Positions 1 to 6,455 of a stretch of 7,505 bases of DNA are shown one piece after another. The notes under the pieces were generated by a model that saw only the letters and a list, made by a program, of their open reading frames with translations, was not told the origin of the DNA and searched no databases. The stretch lies in contig JAUPVZ010000007.1 in NCBI GenBank assembly GCA_030916795.1, positions 1 to 7,505 of the forward strand, read 5' to 3'. Source of the DNA: Patescibacteria group bacterium (GTDB taxonomy: Bacteria > Patescibacteriota > Minisyncoccia > Phycocordibacterales > XYD1-FULL-46-19). Within the stretch, counting starts at the first letter, position 1. Every line of letters begins with the position of its first letter. A program made the translations under genes and the position numbers.

Positions 1-2
1 CT

Positions 3-68
3 ATGAAAAACCAAATTATTATTAAACTAAGTCTAGGTATAGACAAACAGTCTATATCCTACCTCTAA
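3..68 (+). other. Possible 3' tail of an upstream coding region, or a 21-codon ORF
   Basis: The only frame open from the left edge on this strand runs through 21 codons to a TAA at 66-68. The other two forward frames stop within about 30 bases. The ATG at 3-5 could be internal to a gene that starts outside the window. The predicted tail is hydrophobic and then polar, and I do not recognise it. Its TAA shares its last A with an ATG at 68-70 that reads only two codons before TGA. The next gene starts at 73, so the two would be almost touching, as in an operon. Whether this is coding cannot be decided from 66 bases. Confidence 0.3.
31..58 (+). repeat. Overlapping inverted repeats, two alternative hairpins
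   Basis: GTCTA (31-35) can pair with TAGAC (40-44) across a 4-nt loop. TATAGAC (38-44) can also pair with GTCTATA (50-56) across AAACA, extended by a G-U and a G-C pair to 36-58. The two hairpins share the central TAGAC and so exclude each other. The element lies just upstream of the start at 73. There is no U-tract, so it is not a terminator. It may be a short leader switch, or chance within a coding tail. Confidence 0.4.
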
Positions 69-72
69 TGGG

Positions 73-330
73 ATGAATAATTTAGGTGGTTTATTTGATA
101 AATATTCCAAATTAATCGGCGGGTTTATTATTCAAAAAGATAAAATAAGTGAAGTAATTTTTAGTGTAACTAAAATAAAAATTGACCCAAAAGATATAAA
201 AATTAAAAAAGGAATTATTTTATTAAATACCAATCAATCAACAAAGGCTCTTATTTATATTAACAAACAAAAAATCCTCCAAATTTTAAAATCTAATTTA
301 GAGGATCTTAATGTTTTAGATATTAAATAA
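73..330 (+). CDS. Small protein with a DUF721/DciA-like pattern
   Basis: 85-residue basic protein with no signal peptide or membrane segment. From about residue 36 the layout resembles the DUF721/DciA fold: a short lead-in, a strand after a 'KKG' turn (about 44-52), a helix containing Lys/Gln/Ile-rich 'NKQKILQILK' (about 64-73), and a closing strand ending 'NVLDIK'. DciA-type proteins help load the replicative helicase, but this is family knowledge. The match here is my own reading of a pattern, not of conserved catalytic residues, and the protein is shorter than typical DciA. ATG 73 is the first possible start, because the frame has a TAG at 40-42. No SD is visible. It converges on the penicillin-binding protein gene with 2 bp between stops. 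The gene is much more A/T-rich than its neighbours. It is likely a real gene; the function is uncertain. Confidence 0.65.
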   Translation: MNNLGGLFDKYSKLIGGFIIQKDKISEVIFSVTKIKIDPKDIKIKKGIILLNTNQSTKALIYINKQKILQILKSNLEDLNVLDIK

Positions 331-352
331 AATTATATTTTTATATTTAATA
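321..352. terminator. A/T-only inverted repeat between convergent genes, possible weak terminator
   Basis: TATTAAATA (321-329) and TATTTAATA (344-352) are perfect 9-bp inverted repeats around an A/T-rich centre. They span the two facing stop codons (TAA at 328-330 on +, TAA at 333-335 on -). The stem has no G-C pairs, so termination would be weak. Position between convergent genes is the main support. Confidence 0.35.
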
Positions 353-2756
353 CCTCAGTGTCTTCCTTTGAATTATTGTTTATATCGTAACCAATTACCT
401 TGATTGTGTTTCGATTTTTTATATCTGACATTTCGGATGGGTAGAAAGAAAAACGATAAGGTTTTTTTGTTAATGTGCCCAAGTAAGTGTCATTTAAATA
501 GAACTTTACTGAAGCAACACCACTATATCTTTCTAAGTTTATTATAACCTCATCTTCTTTATCGTACTTCTTGCTAATATTTTCAATTTTAATATCCAAT
601 TCTCCTGGTTCGACATTGGTTTCATCGTCTTGGGTAGCAGTTTCTATATATCCCGTTTGGCCTTTCCAAGACATCACACTAGCTTCCCAGTTTCTAAATT
701 GAGGGTCACTACTTGGGTTAGCGGGGGCTGGTTCGCGGGGATTATCTTTGTCTACATAATACAAGATAGAGTGGACACTACCTCCTTGGTCAAATATTGA
801 ACCGCTACCACCCTGCCATGAGCCTCTTAATACCGGTTTAAGGTCGGTGGGGGTTGGTTCTGGGGCAATAAAATACTCATTAGGTAAACCAGCTAAGTAT
901 TCTCTCATAAAGGCGTTCCACATTGGGGCAACAATAATACCAGCCACCCTTTTATCCATTGGGGTGTTATTGTTGTTTCCAACCCAGGCGCCTACGGTGA
1001 CACTAGGGGTATAGCCAACAATCCAACCATCACGATAATCATTGGTTGTACCAGTTTTGACCGCCACTTGGTGACCAGGGACGTTTAGGGGGGATCCGGC
1101 TCCAAATACCGGCGCTCGTGCCGCATCGTCAGATAGGATATTAGATATCAATCTAGCGGTGTTGGGGGGTAGTATCTGATTACTATTGTCTTCAAATTTT
1201 TGAAGGATTTTTCGATCACTATCCCTAATCTCTAATATTGAGATCTTTGGGTTAAATACACCATCGTTGGCAAATACGCTATAAGCATTTGTCATATCAA
1301 CTAGGGTAACTTCACCACCACCAAGTACTAGTGTTAGTCCATAGCGACGGTAATCCTCGAGAGTGGTAATTCCCATTTTGCGGGCGGTGTCAAAGGAATC
1401 TTTAATTCCCGCTAAATAAAGTGCTTTAACAGCGGGGATGTTTCTAGATTGAGCAAGAGCATTTCGGAAGGTAATTGGGCCCGCATAAGTGCCGTCATAG
1501 TTAACTGGGGCATAGCAATTAGTACCAGAAACAAGGGGAGTGTGGCTCGCACTACAACTAGCATTAAATTCGGTTGGGATATCAAACACTACTGTGTCGG
1601 CGGTATAACCCTCATTAAAGGCGGTGGCATAAACAAATGGCTTAAAAGCGGAACCAGGTTGTCTTTTGGCGGTTGTAATATTGAAGTTTCCTTCATGTTC
1701 GACGTCAAAATAATCTACCGAACCCACCATAGTTAATATTTGGCCATTTTTAGGGTCCATGACGACTAGGCCGGCATTTCCAGCGTTGTAGCTAGCCCGG
1801 TTTTGTTCGCCATATCTTTTTACTATTTCCTCAGCTTTTTGTTGGGCCTCCCAATCTAAAGTGGTGATCACTCTTAACCCACCATTCCGCACTTCGTCAT
1901 CGCCATATTTTTCGGCTAGTTGTTCTAAAACATAAAATACAAAATGAGGGGCTTTAATACTACGATTGTCTGGTTTAGCAAACAAAACCTTTTCTTTTTT
2001 GGCGTCATTATAATCTTTTTCAGTAATAAACTTTTGGGCCAACATTCTCTTTAGAACCAGGTTTTTTCTCTCTTCAAGCTTGTCGGGGTGGTTACCATAA
2101 GGGGATAGATAACTGGGGGCTTGGGGCAGGGCGGCTAGATACGCTGATTCGGCCAAGGTGATATCCCTAGCTGATTTTCCAAAAAACGCTTTAGATGCTT
2201 CTTCTATACCGTATAAATTGCCACCATAAGGGATTTCATTTAGATAAAGTTCTAGAATTTGTTTTTTTGTTAGCTTTCGTTCTAGTTTTATCGATAGGAT
2301 CCACTCCTTTATTTTTCTGGTTATTTTTTTATCTTGGGTGAGGAGAGTGTTTTTGATTACTTGCTGGGTGATAGTCGAGCCACCTTGCTCTAGGCGACCA
2401 GTGTTTATATTAACGACTACAGCTCTAATTATCGCCAGGGGTTCTACACCATAGTGGTTGTAGAAATTGGCATCTTCAATAGCAATAGAAGCATTTTCGG
2501 CTTGGTCAGATATCTCGGAGAGGGGGACAACGGTGCGGCGGATCTGGTCGTGAGCATTGTAAAGGAGGACCTTGCCAGTGCGGTCATACAACTTGGTTGA
2601 TTCGGCAATAATCCGGTTCTCATACGAGCCAAAATCGGGTATACGGAGGGTTAATAGCCATAAAATTACAATACTACCTCCAATCAGACCAATGGTGGCG
2701 ATAATTTGGGTAAGTTGTTTGGCGGGGATGCCAAAGTGTGCCATTATTTTTTTCAT
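333..2756 (-). CDS. Class A penicillin-binding protein (PBP1A family)
   Basis: Bifunctional peptidoglycan synthase of 807 residues, anchored in the cytoplasmic membrane and acting outside it. It polymerises lipid II into glycan strands and cross-links the peptides. One membrane segment lies at about 15-37. The glycosyltransferase 51 domain (about 60-240) shows the catalytic-Glu motif EDANFYNHYG (Glu94), GGSTITQQ (125-132) and the RKIKEW...LYLNEIPYG block. The transpeptidase domain (about 320-630) shows SAFK with nucleophile Ser369 and Lys372, SRN (437-439) and KTGT (567-570), so both sites look intact. A Pro/Gly/Ser-rich linker (about 630-715) leads to a C-terminal Ig-like beta domain (about 718-807), an add-on I associate with CPR class A PBPs. 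The ATG at 2754-2756 gives a short basic stretch before the membrane helix. A weak GGA lies just upstream and there is no full SD. It is divergent from tyrS across 61 bp. Confidence 0.96.
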   Translation of the reverse strand: MKKIMAHFGIPAKQLTQIIATIGLIGGSIVILWLLTLRIPDFGSYENRIIAESTKLYDRTGKVLLYNAHDQIRRTVVPLSEISDQAENASIAIEDANFYNHYGVEPLAIIRAVVVNINTGRLEQGGSTITQQVIKNTLLTQDKKITRKIKEWILSIKLERKLTKKQILELYLNEIPYGGNLYGIEEASKAFFGKSARDITLAESAYLAALPQAPSYLSPYGNHPDKLEERKNLVLKRMLAQKFITEKDYNDAKKEKVLFAKPDNRSIKAPHFVFYVLEQLAEKYGDDEVRNGGLRVITTLDWEAQQKAEEIVKRYGEQNRASYNAGNAGLVVMDPKNGQILTMVGSVDYFDVEHEGNFNITTAKRQPGSAFKPFVYATAFNEGYTADTVVFDIPTEFNASCSASHTPLVSGTNCYAPVNYDGTYAGPITFRNALAQSRNIPAVKALYLAGIKDSFDTARKMGITTLEDYRRYGLTLVLGGGEVTLVDMTNAYSVFANDGVFNPKISILEIRDSDRKILQKFEDNSNQILPPNTARLISNILSDDAARAPVFGAGSPLNVPGHQVAVKTGTTNDYRDGWIVGYTPSVTVGAWVGNNNNTPMDKRVAGIIVAPMWNAFMREYLAGLPNEYFIAPEPTPTDLKPVLRGSWQGGSGSIFDQGGSVHSILYYVDKDNPREPAPANPSSDPQFRNWEASVMSWKGQTGYIETATQDDETNVEPGELDIKIENISKKYDKEDEVIINLERYSGVASVKFYLNDTYLGTLTKKPYRFSFYPSEMSDIKNRNTIKVIGYDINNNSKEDTEVLNIKI

Positions 2757-2817
2757 GTGTCCATACTAACATAGGGTCTAATGGAAAAAAAGTGCCATAT
2801 ATGATATATTTCGGTTT
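2757..2817. promoter_or_regulatory. Divergent intergenic region of the PBP and tyrS genes
   Basis: This 61-bp gap must carry promoters for both genes unless transcription enters from further away. On + there is a -10-like TATGAT (2800-2805) with no convincing -35 at 17-18 nt. That would give a leader of only a few bases before the tyrS ATG. The -10-like hexamer lies in a symmetric ATATAT-G-ATATAT (2797-2809). On - a TATGTT is seen, again without a good -35. No SD is visible for tyrS. Confidence 0.3.
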
Positions 2818-3993
2818 ATGAGCGTCTCTAACCAATATTTTTCTGACCATATTTTTGAACGGGGAATCGAGCGAATCTATCCCTCTCGCGAGGAACTCGA
2901 CAAGTTTTTGACCGAGGGAAATAAGTTAAAAATTTATTTAGGTCTAGACCCAACTGGACCAACTCTTCATATCGGTACCGGGTCGGTGCTCTTACAGTTG
3001 AAGCGCCTTCAAGATTTGGGCCACGAGATAATAATTTTGTACGGAGATTTTACGGCTATGATTGGTGATCCAACTGATAAACTGGCGACACGAAAACAAC
3101 TGTCTTTGGAAGAAGTAAAACAAAATTATAGTGCTTATCGTGAACAAATTGGTCGGGTTTTGGATTTGGAAAAAATTACTTTTACTTTTAATAATGACTG
3201 GCTTGGCCAAATGTCTTTTGCGGATGTTATAGAGTTAACATCAGAATTTACTGTGGGCCAAATGATTGAGCGCGATATGTTTCAGGAAAGGATAAAGAAA
3301 GGTGAACCAATATATATCCACGAATTCCTTTACCCCTTAATGCAGGGCTACGATTCGGTGGCTTTAGGGGTTAATGCGGAAATCGGGGCTAATGACCAGA
3401 CTTTTAATATGTTAGCTGGCCGGACAATGCTTAAAAGGAGGGGAAAGGAAAAGTTTGTCATTGCTACTAAACTTTTAGTTGACCCGACGGGCAAGAAAAT
3501 GGGCAAGTCGGAGGGTAATATGGTAGCGCTATCGGATGAGCCCTCTGATATGTACGGCAAAGTTATGAGCTGGCCCGATTCCCTGATGCCACTAGCATTC
3601 GAAATATGCACTGAAGTTCCGGCGGTTGTAGTGGGAGATATTTTAGCTGGTAATCCACGCGACGCGAAGATGCGCCTAGCCAAGGAAATAGTAGCCACTT
3701 TTTCTTCCCCCATGGGTGCCCTAAAAGCAGAAATTGATTTTGTTTATAAATTTCAAAACAAAGAAATTCCACAAGATATTAATGAGCTAAAAGTAGAAAA
3801 AGGTGAAAGTTTAAAAAATATTTTGGTTTCCTTGGGGGCGGTTGAATCGAACTCAGAATTTAAAAGACTGGTTGAGGGCGGGGGAATAACTATTTTGCCG
3901 GATAATAAAATATTAGACACAGAATATAAAATAGACAGTGATTTAGTATTGAAAGTCGGTAAGAAAAAATTCTATAAAATATCAATAAACTAA
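2818..3993 (+). CDS. tyrS: Tyrosyl-tRNA synthetase
   Basis: Cytoplasmic class I aminoacyl-tRNA synthetase, 391 residues, which activates tyrosine with ATP and charges tRNA-Tyr. The Rossmann catalytic domain has the tyrosine-pocket block 'IYLGLDPTGPTLHIGT' (Tyr40, Asp44, signature 51-54), the 'GDFTAMIGDPT' loop, and 'YPLMQGYDSVALGVNAEIGANDQ' (Tyr172, Gln176, Asp179). These match TyrRS and not the related TrpRS. The second signature is KMGKS (227-231). An S4-like RNA-binding domain follows at about 326-391. The HIGH box reads HIGT, with Thr at its last position. The length is slightly below the usual 400-430. ATG 2818 agrees with the family N-terminus. No SD is visible. The gene stands alone on this strand, and its stop codon lies inside the terminator stem at 3984-4027. 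Confidence 0.97.
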   Translation: MSVSNQYFSDHIFERGIERIYPSREELDKFLTEGNKLKIYLGLDPTGPTLHIGTGSVLLQLKRLQDLGHEIIILYGDFTAMIGDPTDKLATRKQLSLEEVKQNYSAYREQIGRVLDLEKITFTFNNDWLGQMSFADVIELTSEFTVGQMIERDMFQERIKKGEPIYIHEFLYPLMQGYDSVALGVNAEIGANDQTFNMLAGRTMLKRRGKEKFVIATKLLVDPTGKKMGKSEGNMVALSDEPSDMYGKVMSWPDSLMPLAFEICTEVPAVVVGDILAGNPRDAKMRLAKEIVATFSSPMGALKAEIDFVYKFQNKEIPQDINELKVEKGESLKNILVSLGAVESNSEFKRLVEGGGITILPDNKILDTEYKIDSDLVLKVGKKKFYKISIN

Positions 3994-4027
3994 AATATCC
4001 GCCTTTCGGCGGATATTTTAGTTTATT
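3984..4027. terminator. Bidirectional intrinsic terminator, perfect 20-bp stem
   Basis: AATAAACTAAAATATCCGCC (3984-4003) is perfectly complementary to 4008-4027, leaving a 4-nt loop (TTTC on +, GAAA on -). The G-C pairs are at the tip and A/T tracts lie on both sides, so on either strand the stem top is followed by a U-rich run. It sits between convergent genes. The tyrS TAA (3991-3993) and the TAA of the acidic ORF (4023-4025) both lie in the stem. Confidence 0.88.
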
Positions 4028-4193
4028 CTTCGTAGTCCTCGTATGAGTCAAAATCTACCTCGTCTTCGTCGTCTTCTAGGTCTGGGGTAGTAATACCGCC
4101 TTCAGTGTCAGTATCTATAATTTCGTCTGGTAGTGCATCTTCTGGTAAATCTCCACCTAGATCTCCTTCTTCAAGAACTTCTTCGTCGCTCAT
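4023..4193 (-). CDS. Small, extremely acidic protein of unknown function
   Basis: ATG at 4191-4193 opens a 56-residue frame ending in TAA. By my count 27 of 56 residues are Asp or Glu, and there is no Lys, Arg, His, Cys or Trp. The C-terminus is a near-continuous acidic run with three aromatics (Phe48, Tyr51, Tyr54). It has no signal peptide, membrane helix or recognisable domain, and is likely disordered. Support for coding: it ends exactly in a terminator shared with tyrS, uses TAA like its neighbours, and its start context (TTAAAATATG) is the same as that of ruvB. It lies 107 bp downstream of ruvC on the same strand, so it may be co-transcribed or have its own promoter. I do not recognise the family. 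Such composition occurs in DNA-mimic proteins and acidic chaperone-like tails, but nothing specific supports either. Confidence 0.6.
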   Translation of the reverse strand: MSDEEVLEEGDLGGDLPEDALPDEIIDTDTEGGITTPDLEDDEDEVDFDSYEDYEE

Positions 4194-4230
4194 ATTTTAA
4201 CAAGAAAAGGCTAAATTAATAATTTAATTT

Positions 4231-4250
4231 ATCTGCTAAGGCAGATTTTT
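4231..4250 (+). repeat. Small hairpin with T-run
   Basis: ATCTGC (4231-4236) pairs with GCAGAT (4241-4246) over a TAAG loop. On + it runs into TTTTT, like a weak intrinsic terminator, but no + gene precedes it other than read-through from tyrS. On - it is a 16-bp palindromic site about 40 bp upstream of the acidic ORF and could be an operator. The role is undecided. Confidence 0.3.
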
Positions 4251-4300
4251 AATGTTTTAACAGATACCAAAGTATGTTGCAACTTTTTTAGTGGATAATA

Positions 4301-4777
4301 TTACTGCTTTAGATAGGGTAGGCCGGCTAGAGCAATAACAATCGCGTCAAACTCGTCGTCAAATTTTGGTTTGGTTGGTATCTTTATAAGCAATTTAGCC
4401 ATATTGGTTACTTGAGTTTTGTCGGCATTGCCATAGCCTGCGACCGCCAGCTTTATTTCAGGAGGGGTCATCTGTTTAACAGCGGTGTTGTTCTTGGCGG
4501 CCAGATATAAAATAAGACCTCTAACCTCGGCCACCTTCATCGCCGTCTTTTGATTTTTAGTTATAAATAGGTTTTCAATAACCAATAAATCTGGGTTATA
4601 AGTAATAAATATTTTTTCTAATTCTATTCCCAGGCACAATAAACGTTGGGCGAAGTCGGTATTTTTGTCACTTGATAAACAGCCACTGGTCAAAAGCTCT
4701 TCTTTTTGTCGGGGTTCTTTTTTAATCACCGCAAATCCCAGACGGTCATAACCAGGGTCAATTCCAATAATAATCAT
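4301..4777 (-). CDS. ruvC: Crossover junction endodeoxyribonuclease RuvC
   Basis: Holliday-junction resolvase, 158 residues, RNase H-like fold, normally acting as a dimer that cuts four-way junctions symmetrically with Mg2+. The N-terminus 'IIIGIDPGYDRLG' gives the first catalytic Asp (Asp7). 'LLVIENLF' gives Glu68. The C-terminal 'DEFDAIVIALA' gives the Asp141/Asp144 pair, equivalent to the DxxD of E. coli RuvC. The 'GYGNADKTQV' segment is also typical, so all four catalytic acids are present. The length is slightly shorter than the usual 160-175, with a trimmed C-terminus. The ATG lies 3 bp after the yebC stop, and translation probably follows from the upstream gene. It is the last of the ruvB-yebC-ruvC cluster. 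Confidence 0.95.
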   Translation of the reverse strand: MIIIGIDPGYDRLGFAVIKKEPRQKEELLTSGCLSSDKNTDFAQRLLCLGIELEKIFITYNPDLLVIENLFITKNQKTAMKVAEVRGLILYLAAKNNTAVKQMTPPEIKLAVAGYGNADKTQVTNMAKLLIKIPTKPKFDDEFDAIVIALAGLPYLKQ

Positions 4778-4780
4778 AAA

Positions 4781-5314
4781 TTAAAATTCCGCATTAGCTG
4801 AGACGTTCTTGATGTCCTCGTGGTCCAATAGGGTATCGATTAGGTCAGCTACTCTCATTTTATCCTCGTCTGTTAGGGGGATAAGGGTTTGGGGTGTCCA
4901 TAGACCCTCTATTTTGGTAAAAGCCCATTGGGCCGAGCCGGTGGTGCCCAAGGTGCCACCGTTTTCAATCAATAGATGTTTAATAGCTGGGGTAGTGCGA
5001 TTTTTGTTGTCAGTGATACCTTCGATAATTAAGGCTATCCCACCTGGGGCATAGGCCTCGTACAAGACTTCTTCTAGGTCGGCGCCACCGCCGGCTCGTC
5101 CTTTTTCGATGGCGCGGCTAATATTGTCGGCCGGCATATTGACCGCTTTGGCCCGGTCGATAGCGGCCCGTAGGCCTGGGGCATTTATATCACCACCAGC
5201 TCGTTTTGATTCCATGGTGATAGTTTTTACGTGCATAGAAAAGACCTTACTTTTCCGAGCATCTTCAACCGCTTTTTTATTTTTTATTTTTGACCATTTA
5301 TTATGTCCAGACAT
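4781..5314 (-). CDS. yebC: YebC/TACO1-family factor lacking the inserted middle domain
   Basis: 177 residues. The N-terminal domain 'MSGHNKWSKIKNKKAVEDARKSK' through 'AIEKGRAGGG' is a clear YebC match, followed by 'YEAYAPGGIALIIEGITDNKNRT' and 'NGGTLGTTGSAQWAFTK' (to about 134). After a short join, 'WTPQTLIPLTDEDKMRVAD', the protein goes straight to the family's closing element 'LIDTLLDHEDIKNVSANAEF'. Normal YebC is about 240-250 residues, and the roughly 60-70 residues that form the inserted third domain are missing with no frame damage. Family members were long annotated as transcription regulators. Work on YebC and TACO1 points to ribosome-associated relief of stalling, for example at proline runs. 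The gene is 6 bp after ruvB and 3 bp before ruvC. Confidence 0.94.
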   Translation of the reverse strand: MSGHNKWSKIKNKKAVEDARKSKVFSMHVKTITMESKRAGGDINAPGLRAAIDRAKAVNMPADNISRAIEKGRAGGGADLEEVLYEAYAPGGIALIIEGITDNKNRTTPAIKHLLIENGGTLGTTGSAQWAFTKIEGLWTPQTLIPLTDEDKMRVADLIDTLLDHEDIKNVSANAEF

Positions 5315-5320
5315 AATTGT

Positions 5321-6355
5321 TTAAATTAGACGGTGTTGCTTATCAACAGGCGCCACTAATCCTAGATGTTCATAGCCACTGTCAGTGAGGATGCGTCCGC
5401 GAGGAGTTCTTTCAATAAAACCACATTGGATAAGGTAGGGTTCATAGACTTCTTCCACAGTGGCCTCTTCTTCAGATAAAGCGGTGGCAATAGTAGACAA
5501 GCCGGTGGGGCCACCTTTAAATTTGTTAGCCAAGACTTCTAATACCGCTCGATCGGAAATAGTTAATCCGAGTTTGTCTATACCCAATAGGTCGAGAGCT
5601 TTGCCTACAGTGTCGGCATTAAGGGGTAGATTGTGAACGTCGGCATAGTCGCGGGCCCGTTTAAGTAAATGGTTGGCGGTGCGGGGGGTAGAGCGACTCC
5701 GGCTACTAATAAGGGTTACCGCTTCTGGTTCAATTTTGATATCTAAAATTTTGGCCGAACGACTAATAATCTCGCCAATTTCTGTATTGGTGTAAAACTC
5801 TAAACGATGAGTGCCACCTGAAAAGCGAGAGCGCAAAGGTGATGACAGTAGAGCGATGCGGGTAGTGGCCGCAATTAGGGTAAATGGTGGTAATTCAAGT
5901 TGAATTACTCTCGCGCCAGGGCCTTTGCCAATAATAATATTTAAGCTACCTTGCTCCATGGCGGGGTATAATACTTCCTCAATTAGTTTATTTAAGCGAT
6001 GGATTTCATCAATAAACAAAATATCACCAGGTTCTAAATTGGTTATAATTGAGGCTAGGTCACCAACCTTTTCAATAGCTGGGCCGGAGGTTGATTTTAT
6101 TTGACCACCAAGCTCTTTGGCTATCAAATAAGCCAAAGTAGTCTTGCCTAGACCGGGTGGGCCATAAAATAAAAGATGTTCTGGAGGGTGGTGCCGATTT
6201 TTAGCCGCCTGGAGAAGTATCTTTAGATTATCTTTAATATTTTTTTGTCCAATATATTCATCCCAAGAAGAGGGGCGAAGCGCTTTATCTAAAAAAGCGT
6301 CAGATTCGCGGTTTACTAGAGGGGTTTTGTCGCTAGAGGGGGTAGGACTTGACAT
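5321..6355 (-). CDS. ruvB: Holliday junction branch migration ATPase RuvB
   Basis: 344-residue AAA+ motor that, as a hexameric ring loaded by RuvA, drives branch migration of Holliday junctions in the cytoplasm. It shows 'LRPSSWDEYIGQ' (27-37), Walker A GPPGLGKT (65-72), Walker B LFIDEIH with Asp116/Glu117, sensor 1 'AATTR', the arginine-finger block SPLRSRF (172-178), 'STPRTANHLLKRARDYA' (sensor 2 region), and the winged-helix C-terminus 'GPTGLSTIA...YEPYLIQCGFIERTPRGR'. The loop after the arginine finger (FSGGTHRLEFY) is one residue longer than the usual FGIV-x-RLEFY. ATG 6353-6355 is the only reasonable start before the conserved core; no SD is visible. It is first in the ruvB-yebC-ruvC run. 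No ruvA is in the window. Confidence 0.98.
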   Translation of the reverse strand: MSSPTPSSDKTPLVNRESDAFLDKALRPSSWDEYIGQKNIKDNLKILLQAAKNRHHPPEHLLFYGPPGLGKTTLAYLIAKELGGQIKSTSGPAIEKVGDLASIITNLEPGDILFIDEIHRLNKLIEEVLYPAMEQGSLNIIIGKGPGARVIQLELPPFTLIAATTRIALLSSPLRSRFSGGTHRLEFYTNTEIGEIISRSAKILDIKIEPEAVTLISSRSRSTPRTANHLLKRARDYADVHNLPLNADTVGKALDLLGIDKLGLTISDRAVLEVLANKFKGGPTGLSTIATALSEEEATVEEVYEPYLIQCGFIERTPRGRILTDSGYEHLGLVAPVDKQHRLI

Positions 6356-6420
6356 ATTTTAAACTTTATGCTAACATTGTCTACGAAGTGCTATTTTAAT
6401 TAAGAAGCGACCTTGGCCTA

Positions 6421-6449
6421 TTTACGACTGGGCGCCTCTTGTATATAAT
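6421..6449 (+). promoter_or_regulatory. Sigma-70-type promoter for the structured RNA
   Basis: TTTACG (6421-6426, 4 of 6 to TTGACA), a 17-nt spacer and a perfect TATAAT (6444-6449). This is the best promoter in the window. Transcription would start near 6456 and run rightward into the structured RNA; no protein gene follows on this strand. Confidence 0.75.
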
Positions 6450-6455
6450 AGCATT

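Noticed and set aside
1449..1736. 95-codon forward ORF opposite the penicillin-binding protein gene
   Set aside because: It lies fully antisense to the conserved transpeptidase domain, including the SxxK region; no recognisable product.
3348..3772. Reverse ORFs of 121 and 69 codons opposite tyrS
   Set aside because: Antisense shadows of the conserved TyrRS catalytic domain.
4809..5324. Forward ORFs of 81 and 71 codons opposite yebC
   Set aside because: Antisense shadows of the conserved yebC frame.
6356..6383. Promoter-like pair on the - strand before ruvB: TAGACA, 16 nt, TAAAAT
   Set aside because: The -10 would directly abut the ATG, putting the transcription start inside the gene, and no later start codon precedes the conserved RuvB core. 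Probably chance in A/T-rich DNA.
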